A stretch of 64,000 bases of DNA from Bacteroidaceae bacterium (GCA_017650105.1 JAGCFO010000005.1:97113-161112), one strand, 5' to 3'. Counted from the stretch's first letter, positions 8,301 to 17,411 are shown. Numbers and translations are program-made. The notes: generated from the letters alone by a model not told the origin.

Positions 8301-9635
8301 ATGAAAAAGATATCATATTTGCTTCTTGCTCTCGTTTCTTTGCTCACGCTAGATGCTGCAGCACAAATCACGTCGCTCCCCATCACTCTTACTCGAGAAG
8401 ATGGCTTGCCCGGTGTTGAAAACTACGATTACTGGCAGATGCAATACAAATACATTTCGCCAAATATCCAGCTAAAAAAACCTATTGATGCCATTCGCAT
8501 CACTGTCCTCGAGACAACATCGGGCGACAGCGGAGGTGGATACCCTTGTTTCGCCTTATCGGAGTTTTTCCTGTATGACTCAAACGGAAAGGAAATAGAG
8601 CTGAGTGTTGACAATTTCAGCACGAATGCACAAGAACAATCAGAAGGACCTATGGAATTTATCTGCGACAGAAACAGAGGAACTTATTTCCATTCTCTAT
8701 GGTCCTGGTATAATGGGGAAACAGGCTTCCATTATGTAGAAGTTGCCTTCCCTACTCCCTTGCAAGAGTTCTCTTTCGAATACACCACGCGCTATCATGA
8801 CATATCCCCTACGAGCATTGAAATTTCCGATCCAAATGCAGAAGAAATTCCGACACCTATCGATTCCATCTATGCTTCAGTAAAGGAAACGGAGAAAGGG
8901 AGCAACTGGATGCTGACAGTAGGTTTGAATGACAATGATGATGAAGATGAGTATACTGCTATGCAGATGGACGTTGTAATTCCCCAAGGGCTTTCCGTCC
9001 CAGAATATCCTGAGATAAGCAAAGCATGGGCATCCTCTACTCATACGTCAACGAAGGGATTTATCGATGACAATACGTGCCGATTGATTCTCTACTCCAC
9101 AAAAAATACTCCATTCAGAGCAAGCAAAGGAGATATCTGCACTCTGAAGTTTAATGCAGCTGGAATAGCTGAGGGCGACTACGACGTCTATATCAAGAAT
9201 ATTCGTTTGACAACAGTTCGAGGAACAGAAGTCGAGATGAGTGACGTCTCGCTCAAAATGCACGTCTCGGAACTTAGCTATACCCTCACAATTAACCTAA
9301 AGGAGGCTTCTCAAGGCTACGCCACAGGAGCTGGCACTTACCCTGCTGGTTCACAAGTTACCATTGAAGCAATTCCATACGAAGGATTCCTATTTGCTAT
9401 GTGGAGTGACGGATATATCACAAACCCGCGTGTTATCACGCTGAAGAAGAATATGTCCATCACGGCAATATTCAAGAAAGACAACTCGGGTGTAGAAACG
9501 ATGACAATGGAAGAAAAGCCGCTTCCAGAAATCATTTATGATATGCTGGGACGTCCTATTCACACAGATGGGAAACAACTCTCGGACCTTCCCAAAGGCA
9601 TCTACATCATCAACGGAAAGAAAGTAATAAAATAA
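8301..9635 (+). CDS. Secreted protein with cohesin-like and InlB-type repeat modules and a sorting tail
   Basis: The 444-residue protein has a signal peptide (MKKISYLLLALVSLLTLDAAAQ), then a beta-rich region with a discoidin-like look (about 25-175). A cohesin-like module is at about 190-325 (MDVVIPQGLSVPEYPE, then LKFNAAGIAEGDYDVYIKNI). An InlB B-repeat-like unit is at about 332-395 (GAGTYPAGSQVTIEAIPYEG, FAMWSDG, NMSITAIFKK). It ends YDMLGRPIHTDG and GIYIINGKKVIK, a type IX-like tail. It is 16 bp downstream of the CotH/dockerin protein, so the two are probably co-expressed surface or secreted partners. No enzymatic motif is visible. Confidence 0.75.
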   Translation: MKKISYLLLALVSLLTLDAAAQITSLPITLTREDGLPGVENYDYWQMQYKYISPNIQLKKPIDAIRITVLETTSGDSGGGYPCFALSEFFLYDSNGKEIELSVDNFSTNAQEQSEGPMEFICDRNRGTYFHSLWSWYNGETGFHYVEVAFPTPLQEFSFEYTTRYHDISPTSIEISDPNAEEIPTPIDSIYASVKETEKGSNWMLTVGLNDNDDEDEYTAMQMDVVIPQGLSVPEYPEISKAWASSTHTSTKGFIDDNTCRLILYSTKNTPFRASKGDICTLKFNAAGIAEGDYDVYIKNIRLTTVRGTEVEMSDVSLKMHVSELSYTLTINLKEASQGYATGAGTYPAGSQVTIEAIPYEGFLFAMWSDGYITNPRVITLKKNMSITAIFKKDNSGVETMTMEEKPLPEIIYDMLGRPIHTDGKQLSDLPKGIYIINGKKVIK

Positions 9636-9654
9636 GGAGAACAATAATCCAACC

Positions 9655-9699
9655 AAAAAACAGGGAGTGCTCAATACGAATGAGCACTCCCTGTTGGTT
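9655..9699. terminator. Bidirectional terminator between convergent genes
   Basis: Perfect 13-bp arms CAGGGAGTGCTCA and TGAGCACTCCCTG around a 7-nt loop, with A-rich and T-rich flanks on both sides. It serves the plus-strand secreted-protein operon and the minus-strand CPBP protease gene. Confidence 0.85.
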
Positions 9700-9714
9700 T
9701 TAATTACCAAACTC

Positions 9715-10638
9715 CTATGCGGAGAGTTTACCCTCTTTCCTATGCATTACAAAAAAGATGATAATGGCAGCAACAATAAAGCCAATTCCTCCAATAATTC
9801 CTGTGCTGAGAGGACCTACGAAAGGATTGAACATCGTGTTTGCCTGCGAAGGATCAGACATAGCTGCGGTAAACATTAAGGGCAATGCGGCTGCCCCATT
9901 CATGCTTCCATGAGCCAAGACAGCAGGCCAGACGCTTTTCGCCCGCTCTGAGATATATCCGAAAAGGAAAGCGGCAACAACACAAAATACGCACATTGCA
10001 AAAATTGCCGCTACAACCATCCAAGGAGAGCTGACACCGAGAATTTGATGATAGTTATGCCCTACGGCTATGAGCGGCGCGTGCCATAAACCCCAGATGA
10101 TGCCTGTGAGAAATGCAGCTTTTGAAAAAGAATACCTCTCATGGAGCTTGGGCATAAGGAACCCACGCCAACCCCACTCCTCGCCGAAGCAAGTAATCAG
10201 ATTAAGAAGAGGAGCCAATAGCAGCAGAAGAACAAACAATACAATTCCAGCCACACCCGGAAGTTGCTCTGCATAGGGATTCGCGAAGGATGTGAATGTC
10301 TCCGGATGAAGGAGGAACCACACCACAGCCCCGATGATTATCAACACAAGGGGACCGAACCATCCTATCAGATAGGGAACGGCATTTCCTTTGAAGTTAG
10401 GGCGCAAATAGCAGTTTTCCCAGTCACCCGTTATCGCCCTAGTTATCAGCACACACAGGGTTGGCAAAAACATGCACATAGCAACCATCGCCATCGTGAG
10501 AGCAGCAGCCATCCGGTCTGTCGTTTCTCCGCTATTGACGGCAGCATATCTCGGCGCTACTGCCAGTATCTCAAAGAGATATGTAAGCACAAACACCAGA
10601 ACAAGGTAGATAATGATACTTTTACGATTGTTTTTCAT
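9715..10638 (-). CDS. CPBP-family intramembrane metalloprotease
   Basis: The 307-residue polytopic protein carries the CPBP (Abi/Rce1-type) motifs: EEWGWRGFLMPKL with the paired glutamates at 153-154, and WGLWHAP with His186 in the next helix. Its length and about eight hydrophobic spans suit the family, whose members cleave or bind prenylated or peptide substrates in the membrane. It follows a PH-like membrane protein gene by 14 bp on the same strand, so they probably share a transcript. The substrate is unknown. Confidence 0.9.
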   Translation of the reverse strand: MKNNRKSIIIYLVLVFVLTYLFEILAVAPRYAAVNSGETTDRMAAALTMAMVAMCMFLPTLCVLITRAITGDWENCYLRPNFKGNAVPYLIGWFGPLVLIIIGAVVWFLLHPETFTSFANPYAEQLPGVAGIVLFVLLLLLAPLLNLITCFGEEWGWRGFLMPKLHERYSFSKAAFLTGIIWGLWHAPLIAVGHNYHQILGVSSPWMVVAAIFAMCVFCVVAAFLFGYISERAKSVWPAVLAHGSMNGAAALPLMFTAAMSDPSQANTMFNPFVGPLSTGIIGGIGFIVAAIIIFFVMHRKEGKLSA

Positions 10639-10652
10639 AAGGCTCGAATTAT

Positions 10653-11042
10653 TTATTTATCCATCAAATCGACAACATATTTCTGTCCGTTGGACTCGAA
10701 ATAGACTTTTCTTCCCTTCCCGGAAATGTAAATATGGTAGACATCTCCAGTATGACGATTCTTATAACGGGTACTATAACAGTACCTTATGGAGTTAAAA
10801 GACTTGAAGCTGGCACCTAAGTGGAAATTACCCTCATACCACGTTTTCATATATTTCAACACATCTTCGGGAACCTCTTGGAACTCAACACCAGCGATAT
10901 CGATGATCTTCTTCCTCCACAGGCAGAAGGTGACTACAAGCCAGTCGCCTTTAATCTCGTTTCGCAGAGGAAGGGTTCTGAAGACAAAAAATAACGAAAT
11001 CGCCAAAACGAGAACCCATATAATTGTAAACGCTACAGGCAT
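10653..11042 (-). CDS. Small membrane protein with a PH-like domain
   Basis: The 129-residue protein has one N-terminal hydrophobic span (about 3-22), then a beta-rich region (RNEIKGDWLVVTFCLWRKKI, later VYHIYISGKGRKVYF) resembling bacterial PH-like domains seen after a membrane anchor. This family call comes from pattern only. It sits between an acyltransferase gene and the CPBP protease gene on the minus strand, 14 bp before the latter. The function is not known. Confidence 0.6.
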   Translation of the reverse strand: MPVAFTIIWVLVLAISLFFVFRTLPLRNEIKGDWLVVTFCLWRKKIIDIAGVEFQEVPEDVLKYMKTWYEGNFHLGASFKSFNSIRYCYSTRYKNRHTGDVYHIYISGKGRKVYFESNGQKYVVDLMDK

Positions 11043-11061
11043 AATGATAAATATAAAGGAT

Positions 11062-11135
11062 AATATTTTTTTCTTTCTACATCTCGCGATATTTGTTCTC
11101 CAAAAAAAATTTTCCCTTCTCGATAATTACCGCTT
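11062..11135 (+). repeat. Dispersed AT-rich intergenic repeat, copy B
   Basis: CGCGATATTTGTTCTCC at 11085-11101 plus an A run is identical to copies A and D. TTTTCCCTTCTCGATAATTA at 11110-11129 is an exact match to copy E at 46213-46232. It fills the gap between the acyltransferase and PH-like genes and supplies the acyltransferase stop codon. Confidence 0.75.
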
Positions 11136-12230
11136 CTTTATTCCCAGCACGCAGAATCGGATGAAGGGAATCCGACGCAAAGTTTCCCAAAGGGCAAACG
11201 AAACCAAAAATGTTGCAACGAGCGTCAAGACGTAGATAGACCAGACGGGCAAAGAAGTCATCGTTTTCAAAGTCCAAGCGACAGCCACACACGGCAGATA
11301 ATGAAGGATATAAATGCCAAAGCTGCTTCGCGTCATATATTCGCCGAAAACAGATTTACCGTTACACCAAGCTTTGGCGCAGGCAAAGACAGCCACTACG
11401 GCAAACCAGGCAAACAAGCAGAAGAGACGGCTTTTAAGGACTTCTGGAGCTGTATAGTCTTTATCGAAAGTGCGAATAACGAACAAAACGCACATTGTCA
11501 ACGAGATGAGAAGCAAAGCGACTGCCTCTTTCTGGAGTCCTTCTATTACGCTGTCGTGCGAGAAAACATAATAGCCGATAAGGAACCCAACCAGATAGAA
11601 TATAGGGCGATGGAGATTAAACAGTCCGTTTGCCGGATGTTCAATACTTGTCTGAAGGACAGGCTGCCCGGCAAGCAGCACAAGAGCACCCATAGCCAAC
11701 AGGCAAACAGCTATAGTGATAGGGCTCAGAGTGCCAATCTTTCCGCAAAGATTGTAGAAACGGTCCTTTCTGTCCATCAGCCGAATCAGTACCAGCAATA
11801 GCGAGAAAACCCACAAATTCTGAATGAACCAAAGCGGACCTATGCCAGAAAAAGCCATTACCGGATAGCGCACAAAAGCAGGAATGGTATCCCAGCCTCC
11901 CCCGATATAGATATTGAAGAATCCTGTCATCCAATGAAACACAAACAATCCAAGCGTTGAGGGCACTAAAAGTTTGAGAGTGCGCGAGCGAATGAACTCC
12001 TTGTGGGTACGTTTTTCAAGTGAATAGCGACTGCTGGCTCCAGCTACCACAAACAGCAAGAGCATAAACCAAGGGAAAGTAGCGTTACATATCACATCCT
12101 GATACTGAACAGGCGCAAAGCCCCCTACTCCTCCAAACACACCTTCGGCGTTGAACATATAAAACACGTGATAGACGAGTACCAACAGAACCGTCATCCA
12201 GCGAATGTTATCGATATAATCTCTTCTCAT
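11127..12230 (-). CDS. Membrane-bound acyltransferase family 3 (OafA/OpgC-like)
   Basis: The 367-residue protein has about ten hydrophobic segments and the N-terminal family signature MRRDYIDNIRWMTVLLVLVYHVFY, broken here as RRDYIDNIRW and LLVLVYHVFY, containing the conserved His of the first helix. Members transfer O-acyl groups to extracellular glycans, lipids or antibiotics from the cytoplasmic side of the inner membrane. The target here is unknown. The stop codon lies inside repeat copy B, so the last residues may have been acquired with it. Confidence 0.88.
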   Translation of the reverse strand: MRRDYIDNIRWMTVLLVLVYHVFYMFNAEGVFGGVGGFAPVQYQDVICNATFPWFMLLLFVVAGASSRYSLEKRTHKEFIRSRTLKLLVPSTLGLFVFHWMTGFFNIYIGGGWDTIPAFVRYPVMAFSGIGPLWFIQNLWVFSLLLVLIRLMDRKDRFYNLCGKIGTLSPITIAVCLLAMGALVLLAGQPVLQTSIEHPANGLFNLHRPIFYLVGFLIGYYVFSHDSVIEGLQKEAVALLLISLTMCVLFVIRTFDKDYTAPEVLKSRLFCLFAWFAVVAVFACAKAWCNGKSVFGEYMTRSSFGIYILHYLPCVAVAWTLKTMTSLPVWSIYVLTLVATFLVSFALWETLRRIPFIRFCVLGIKKR

Positions 12231-12243
12231 AGCTATATTAAAA

Positions 12244-12279
12244 GGGAGTTTCCCAGTTGTTTATGTCAGGAAAGCTCCC
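12244..12279 (-). terminator. Probable terminator after the ribbon-helix-helix gene
   Basis: GGGAGTTTCC pairs with GGAAAGCTCCC (one bulged base), and an AT-rich stretch follows on the minus strand. It separates the SPFH operon from the acyltransferase gene. Confidence 0.5.
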
Positions 12280-12287
12280 ATTGATTT

Positions 12288-12473
12288 TTATTCTTCTTCC
12301 GGCTGAGGCGTTTTGGTCTTCTTCAGCCTACCGCTTTTGCGAAGCGCCTCATTGATAATCCACTGCAGCTGCCCGTTGGTGCTACGGAACTCATCCGCAG
12401 CCCATTGCTCAAGGGCTGACATCGTGCCGGCATCAATACGCAGGATGAAGTTTTTTGTATCTTTCTCCTTCAT
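12288..12473 (-). CDS. Arc-type ribbon-helix-helix DNA-binding protein
   Basis: The 61-residue protein reads as a ribbon-helix-helix fold: beta strand KNFILRID, helix AGTMSALEQWAADEF and helix NGQLQWIINEALRKS, with a charged tail. It lies 49 bp downstream of the SPFH gene on the same strand, an adjacency I believe recurs in Bacteroides relatives. It probably binds DNA as a dimer and may regulate its own operon. No operator is evident. Confidence 0.8.
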   Translation of the reverse strand: MKEKDTKNFILRIDAGTMSALEQWAADEFRSTNGQLQWIINEALRKSGRLKKTKTPQPEEE

Positions 12474-12522
12474 GATGAATCAAACTTTCGCAGATAGGAA
12501 GGATAAACCGGAATACCTCTTA

Positions 12523-13467
12523 TTAATTATAAAGCGTTCCGCTGTTGACAACAGGCTGGGCAGGTTCATCTCCGCAGAGCACTACGAGCAAGTTGCTTAC
12601 CATAGCTGCCTTCTTCTCCTCGTCCAAGTCAACAACGCCCTCGGCCTTAAGCTTGTCGAGAGCCATCTTCACCATCGAGACAGCACCGTCGACAATCTTC
12701 TCACGAGCGGTGATAATGGCGTCAGCCTGCTGACGACGAAGCATAACAGCAGCGATTTCGGGTGCATAAGCGAGATAGTTGATGCGAGCCTCAACAACGT
12801 GGATGCCAGCCATATTGAGACGATCGTTAAGCGTAGCGACAAGCGTCTGATTGATTTCATCGGCATTGCTGCGAAGAGTGAGCTCACCTTCTCCACCCGT
12901 CGATGTGTCGTCGTAAGCATAATCTCCTGCTACCTGACGGAGAGCAGCATCACTCTGCACCTTAACGAAGTTCTCCAACGCACGCATCAGCAAAGAAGTC
13001 TGCTGCTTTCCTGTTGTGCCCGAAATAGCCATCGACTGCGTGTCGATTTCGAAAAGAGCTTTATAAGTATCTTCCAACTTCCAAACCAGCACCATACCGA
13101 TAAGGATAGGATTGCCTGATTTGTCATTAACCTTGATAGGTTCAGGATTCAGGTTCCTTGCGCGCAGAGAAAGAGACTTCTTGCTATAGAAAGGATTCAC
13201 CCAGAAGAAGCCCGTTTTGGTAAACGTGCCGCGATACTTTCCGAAGAAGACCATAGCCTTTGCCTCATTGGGTTCCAATTTGACGAAACCAGCCGACATG
13301 ATGCAGGCAATAACAATGACGATTGCGCCCAGAACACCCATCATCACACTATGATTAGCGAGGATGAAGAGATAGATTGACAACGCATACAAGGCAATAT
13401 TAAGAAATAATGCCAGAAAACCATTCATTAAAAAACCCTTGAAAGGATATTCGTTTTTCTTTTCCAT
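12523..13467 (-). CDS. SPFH (stomatin/prohibitin) domain membrane protein
   Basis: The 314-residue protein has two N-terminal hydrophobic segments (about 11-60), then an SPFH domain (EAKAMVFFGKYRGTF, about 70-240) and a helical coiled-coil-like region (LRRQQADAIITAREKIVDGA, about 245-290). These proteins oligomerise on membranes and organise microdomains or control proteases. The downstream ribbon-helix-helix gene is likely in the same unit. The 165-bp gap to the divergent TsaC-like gene holds that gene's promoter. Confidence 0.9.
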   Translation of the reverse strand: MEKKNEYPFKGFLMNGFLALFLNIALYALSIYLFILANHSVMMGVLGAIVIVIACIMSAGFVKLEPNEAKAMVFFGKYRGTFTKTGFFWVNPFYSKKSLSLRARNLNPEPIKVNDKSGNPILIGMVLVWKLEDTYKALFEIDTQSMAISGTTGKQQTSLLMRALENFVKVQSDAALRQVAGDYAYDDTSTGGEGELTLRSNADEINQTLVATLNDRLNMAGIHVVEARINYLAYAPEIAAVMLRRQQADAIITAREKIVDGAVSMVKMALDKLKAEGVVDLDEEKKAAMVSNLLVVLCGDEPAQPVVNSGTLYN

Positions 13468-13581
13468 AACTGAAAAATTTAGATTTATAATTTGATATCA
13501 TTTTGCTATCACAAAGATTTCGAAATAATTTTCATTCCACCAAATAAAAAGAGAGTTTTTTTTCATCAACACGCTATTTTT

Positions 13582-13613
13582 TTTGTTTTTTAACATATAA
13601 CGCCTATCTTTGC
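13582..13613 (+). promoter_or_regulatory. Promoter of the TsaC/Sua5-like gene
   Basis: TTTG at 13582-13585, a 19-bp spacer and TATCTTTGC at 13605-13613. The ATG follows 20 bp later. Confidence 0.8.
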
Positions 13614-13632
13614 ATTCATATAAAAGGGAATT

Positions 13633-14244
13633 ATGATACAGAAACTGTTTGAGAGGGATAACAACCCTCGTATAATCGAGCAAATTGCCGAAGTGCTCAA
13701 CGATGGAGGCATTATTATTTATCCTACAGATACAACGTACGCTATCGGCTGTCATGCGCTGAAAGAGCGAGCCATTGAACGTATTTGCCAGATAAAAGGA
13801 CTCGATCCGAGGAAGCATCGTTTCTCCATTGTCTTTCCAGATATGAGTACTATTAGCGAATACGTCAAAGTTGACAATGCAACATTCAAGCTCATGCGAC
13901 GCAACCTTCCGGGACCTTTCACTTTTATCCTCCCCGCAGGAAGTCGTCTGCCGAAAATCTTCCGAAACAGAAAGGAAGTCGGCATCCGCATCCCCGACAA
14001 CAGCATAACTATGGCTATCTGCCAAAGCATCGATGCTCCTCTCTTGTCAACCACCCTCCCTTATAACGAAGACGACGATATCGAGTACCTCACCGATCCG
14101 GAACTCATCGATGAACGTTATGGCGATTTAGTTGATATCGTCATTGACGGAGGTTATGGAGGAACACAGTCTTCAACGGTAGTGGATTGCGTCTCTGGGG
14201 AGCACGAAATCATTCGCCAAGGATTAGGAGAGTTGATTGAATAG
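13633..14244 (+). CDS. L-threonylcarbamoyladenylate synthase (Sua5/YciO/YrdC family)
   Basis: The 203-residue protein has the YrdC fold motifs: IIIYPTDTTYAIGC (about 29-42), IKGLDPRKHRFSIVF (about 55-70) and, further on, LPGPFTFIL and VGIRIPD. The family makes threonylcarbamoyl-AMP from threonine, bicarbonate and ATP for the tRNA t6A modification. The length and the KHRFS variant also fit the YciO subgroup, whose activity is less certain, so I give no symbol. The ATG at 13633 follows a consensus promoter. Confidence 0.85.
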   Translation: MIQKLFERDNNPRIIEQIAEVLNDGGIIIYPTDTTYAIGCHALKERAIERICQIKGLDPRKHRFSIVFPDMSTISEYVKVDNATFKLMRRNLPGPFTFILPAGSRLPKIFRNRKEVGIRIPDNSITMAICQSIDAPLLSTTLPYNEDDDIEYLTDPELIDERYGDLVDIVIDGGYGGTQSSTVVDCVSGEHEIIRQGLGELIE

Positions 14245-14311
14245 TCTGACAAGTAGCATCGCAAATACGAAAAGGAACGACAGAAGCCTTACCGAATAGC
14301 TTAGAAAAAAG

Positions 14312-15829
14312 ATGAAAAGATTTATTTCAATATTCCTTTCCTTATTCCTTATTATAATTATGTCGGAGGCGCAGGAGTTTGACTCCATACGCATCTCCGT
14401 AAGCACAAATGCTAACGTAGGCATAGGAGAAAATGCCCCTTTCTGGCTGACAGCAAATAGGCAAGGACTCTCCTCCACAAAACTAACTGGTGCCTATGCC
14501 CGCTTTTCAGCGATACGCCCATTTGACGAGGAGAAAAAGTTTTCTTGGAGTTATGGCGCAGACGTTGCTGCGGCATATAACTATCCCGCAAATTTTATTG
14601 TGCAACAACTCTATGCCGACGTGCGTTTCTACTGTTGGCAACTATCGATAGGTAGCAAGGAGCGTTGGGCACAGGGAAAAAACTCCCTGCTCTCAACATG
14701 CGGAATGACTTGGTCGGGCAATGCGCGTCCCATTCCGCAGGTTCGATTCGGCATCGAGGAATACACTTCCGTTCCCTTCACTTCAGGATGGGCTCACGTA
14801 AAAGGTTTCATCAGCTACGGGAAACTTACCGACAACAGATATCAGCGCGACTTCGTCGGAAAGTCAAACTATTCGCTGTACACGCAAAACACTCTTTTCC
14901 ATGAGAAGAGCGCATTCCTTAAGATTGGGAACAAGGAGATCTCTCCCCTCTCCTTTGAAATCGGTTTGGAAATGAATTGTATGTTTGGAGGAGAATTATG
15001 GGAGCACAGCAGCAACAGAGAAGAGACAGAAACCCTTCTTTTCACCAATCCCTCTTCTTTCAAGGACTACCTGAAGGCTATCATTCCTCTCAACGGAGGA
15101 GAGAATTCCACGTATGCCGACCAAAAGAATGCAGCAGGGAACCATTTCGGAAGCATTCATTTTGCCGGGAACTATCAGACAGGCGACTGGGGTTTTCGCG
15201 CATATTATGAGCACTATTTCGACGGACGAACAGGCATGACTCCCTGGAATGCCACTTACGACATGCAAGGAACCAAACGCGCCTGGATTGCCTATCCTTG
15301 GTTCGACGGATTAACGGGTATAGAAATAACTCTTCCGAATCAGTACATTAGTTCTATTGTTGCAGAATACAACACAACCCGCGATCAATGCGGAAGTATA
15401 CATCATACTTCTACCCAAGCATTGCCCGCCAGCGTTCATGGTTTCGCCCTCTATTATTATAACAGCAGCTACCCTGCCTACCAACATTGGGGAATGACTG
15501 CTGGCTCACCTCTTCTGTTTTCTCCTGCATACAATAAAGACGGGGTTCTTATCAATGCCCATACGCGCGTCAGCGCTTACCATCTAGGAATGGCTGGAAA
15601 ACTCCACACATTGTGGAAATATCGGCTATTGGGTACATTCGTTCGCTCCTGGGGCTCTTATATCGACCCTTTACTTACCCCAGCCAATTCGTTCAGCACT
15701 CTTGCTGAAACAACATGGACTCCTTCCTTCGAACAAGGTTGGGACATCACTGCTGCCGTTGCCTTCGACCGAAGCGCTATCGTCGGGAATAATACGGGAA
15801 TTCAGCTAGCTATAAAGAAGACATTCTAA
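14312..15829 (+). CDS. Wzi-family capsule assembly outer-membrane protein
   Basis: The 505-residue protein has a signal peptide (MKRFISIFLSLFLIIIMSEAQ), then many alternating aromatic beta strands (FWLTANRQGL, LYADVRFYCWQLSIGSKERW, GWAHVKGFISYGKL, WGFRAYYEHYFDG) and ends in F, as beta-barrel proteins do. The pattern matches the capsule assembly Wzi family, where Wzi is an outer-membrane barrel that tethers capsular polysaccharide. A lipocalin-like lipoprotein follows by 14 bp and an epimerase and a glycosyltransferase lie close by, which fits a surface-polysaccharide setting. Confidence 0.85.
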   Translation: MKRFISIFLSLFLIIIMSEAQEFDSIRISVSTNANVGIGENAPFWLTANRQGLSSTKLTGAYARFSAIRPFDEEKKFSWSYGADVAAAYNYPANFIVQQLYADVRFYCWQLSIGSKERWAQGKNSLLSTCGMTWSGNARPIPQVRFGIEEYTSVPFTSGWAHVKGFISYGKLTDNRYQRDFVGKSNYSLYTQNTLFHEKSAFLKIGNKEISPLSFEIGLEMNCMFGGELWEHSSNREETETLLFTNPSSFKDYLKAIIPLNGGENSTYADQKNAAGNHFGSIHFAGNYQTGDWGFRAYYEHYFDGRTGMTPWNATYDMQGTKRAWIAYPWFDGLTGIEITLPNQYISSIVAEYNTTRDQCGSIHHTSTQALPASVHGFALYYYNSSYPAYQHWGMTAGSPLLFSPAYNKDGVLINAHTRVSAYHLGMAGKLHTLWKYRLLGTFVRSWGSYIDPLLTPANSFSTLAETTWTPSFEQGWDITAAVAFDRSAIVGNNTGIQLAIKKTF

Positions 15830-15843
15830 ATCCAAAGACAAAC

Positions 15844-16296
15844 ATGAAACGCATTCTCTTTACCATATCAGTCCTCTTCAGTCTGTTTCTTGCCTCTTGT
15901 GAGCAGAATCCGCGCTATTCGCCTTTGGATGGTTTTTGGCAAGTGACTACTGTTGAGAACAAGTCACTGCAAACCATTTCGGATGCAGAGGGAAGGCTCT
16001 ACATGAGTTTTGAATGTGAACTTGTAAAACTCACATATTATCCAGCCGTACACAACAAAGGGACTCTCGGGCACGAATATGTCAGTTCCTTTACGTTGCA
16101 AGACGAAGTCTTGGCCCTTGGAACTTTCTACAAATATTCTTACGACATCAGTAAGACGGAAAAGGAACTTGCTCCAGCCAATGAAATGGCTTCTTTTGGT
16201 ATCTACGAACAGCCTGCTTCTTTCCGCCTTTCAATGGAAAAACGAACTATGACCCTTGAGAACGACGAAGCACGGATAATTCTACGAAAGTATTAG
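15844..16296 (+). CDS. Lipocalin-like lipoprotein
   Basis: The 150-residue protein has a lipoprotein signal (lipobox LASC, Cys19). After it, LDGFWQVTTVENKS and a run of beta strands resemble the small lipocalin-like domains common in Bacteroidetes. It starts 14 bp after the Wzi-like gene, so the two are probably co-transcribed. No ligand can be inferred. Confidence 0.75.
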   Translation: MKRILFTISVLFSLFLASCEQNPRYSPLDGFWQVTTVENKSLQTISDAEGRLYMSFECELVKLTYYPAVHNKGTLGHEYVSSFTLQDEVLALGTFYKYSYDISKTEKELAPANEMASFGIYEQPASFRLSMEKRTMTLENDEARIILRKY

Positions 16297-16376
16297 ACTA
16301 AATCCTCTTTCCACGTCTTCGTTGGGAGAAAGTGCACTTTTATTGTCAGATTCTTTCTGCAGTCATTTTTTGTTAT

Positions 16377-16385
16377 TACTTTTGC
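16377..16385 (+). promoter_or_regulatory. Likely -7 element for the epimerase gene
   Basis: TACTTTTGC lies 18 bp before the ATG. No clear TTTG is found at the usual spacing, so this is a weaker call. Confidence 0.5.
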
Positions 16386-16403
16386 AGCGATTATTAGAAA
16401 GAG

Positions 16404-17390
16404 ATGAAAGTTGCGATATTAGGAGGTTCTGGATTTGTCGGCACACGCTTAATAGACATACTAAAGGATGAATACGAGATTGTGAATATCGATCTTGTCA
16501 ACAGTCCTTTCTTTCCCGACTTGACGCAAATCGGCGATGTGCGTGTTCCTTCGCAAATGAACGAGATGCTCAAGGGAACAGACATCGTAGTCCTTCTGGC
16601 TGCACAGCATCGCGACGACGTCACCCCCACTTCTCTTTACTACGACACCAATGTAGGCGGGATGAAAACGGTCCTTGACGCTATGGAGACGAATGGCATC
16701 AAACGGCTTGTTTTCTTCTCCAGTTTAGCCGTTTACGGGCTGGACAAAGATAAGCCCTCTGAGGAGTCTCCCGCAGATCCTTTCAATCATTACGGCAAAT
16801 CGAAGTGGGAAGCAGAGCAAGTTCTTCAGCAATGGCTGTCATCGCATTCCGACGTCGCAGTTACCATCATGCGCCCTACCGTCATCTTTGGCGAAAGGAA
16901 CCGCGGAAATGTCTATAATCTGCTCAATCAGATTGCTAAAGGGCGCTTCATGATGGTGGGCGACGGGAAGAATCACAAATCTATGGCGTATGTTGGCAAT
17001 GTGGTTACCTTTGTCAAATACATCATGGAGAAAGACAAAGAAGGCTGCCAAATCTACAACTATTCCGACGGGCCAGACTTCGACATGAACAGCCTTGTTT
17101 CGCTTACCGAAGAGGTGCTGGGGAAGAAGATTCCCACAATTCATCTTCCCTACGGCTTAGGTATGCTCGGGGGCTATTGCTTTGACGCCCTTGCTTGGAT
17201 TACAAGGAAGAAGTTGAACATCAGCTCAGTCAGGATAAAGAAATTCTGCGCTAATACCGAGACGAACTCCACAAAAGCACATTCTACAGGCTTCATCCCT
17301 CCCTTTACGCTTCAAGAAGGGCTTTCACGAACTCTCCTGTTCGAATTCGTTCATCCCCAGCCCGACAACATCACATTTCACACAGAATAA
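16404..17390 (+). CDS. NAD(P)-dependent epimerase/dehydratase (extended SDR)
   Basis: The 328-residue protein opens with the Rossmann motif MKVAILGGSGFVGTRLIDIL. LVFFSSLAVYG (about 93-103) and HYGKSKWEAE (about 130-139) carry the Ser and YxxxK catalytic residues of extended SDR enzymes. Such enzymes modify nucleotide sugars. The Wzi-like gene upstream and the glycosyltransferase downstream suggest surface-glycan work, but the substrate cannot be told. A bidirectional terminator follows. Confidence 0.9.
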   Translation: MKVAILGGSGFVGTRLIDILKDEYEIVNIDLVNSPFFPDLTQIGDVRVPSQMNEMLKGTDIVVLLAAQHRDDVTPTSLYYDTNVGGMKTVLDAMETNGIKRLVFFSSLAVYGLDKDKPSEESPADPFNHYGKSKWEAEQVLQQWLSSHSDVAVTIMRPTVIFGERNRGNVYNLLNQIAKGRFMMVGDGKNHKSMAYVGNVVTFVKYIMEKDKEGCQIYNYSDGPDFDMNSLVSLTEEVLGKKIPTIHLPYGLGMLGGYCFDALAWITRKKLNISSVRIKKFCANTETNSTKAHSTGFIPPFTLQEGLSRTLLFEFVHPQPDNITFHTE

Positions 17391-17411
17391 CAAAGTCAAG
17401 CAATCATAAAC

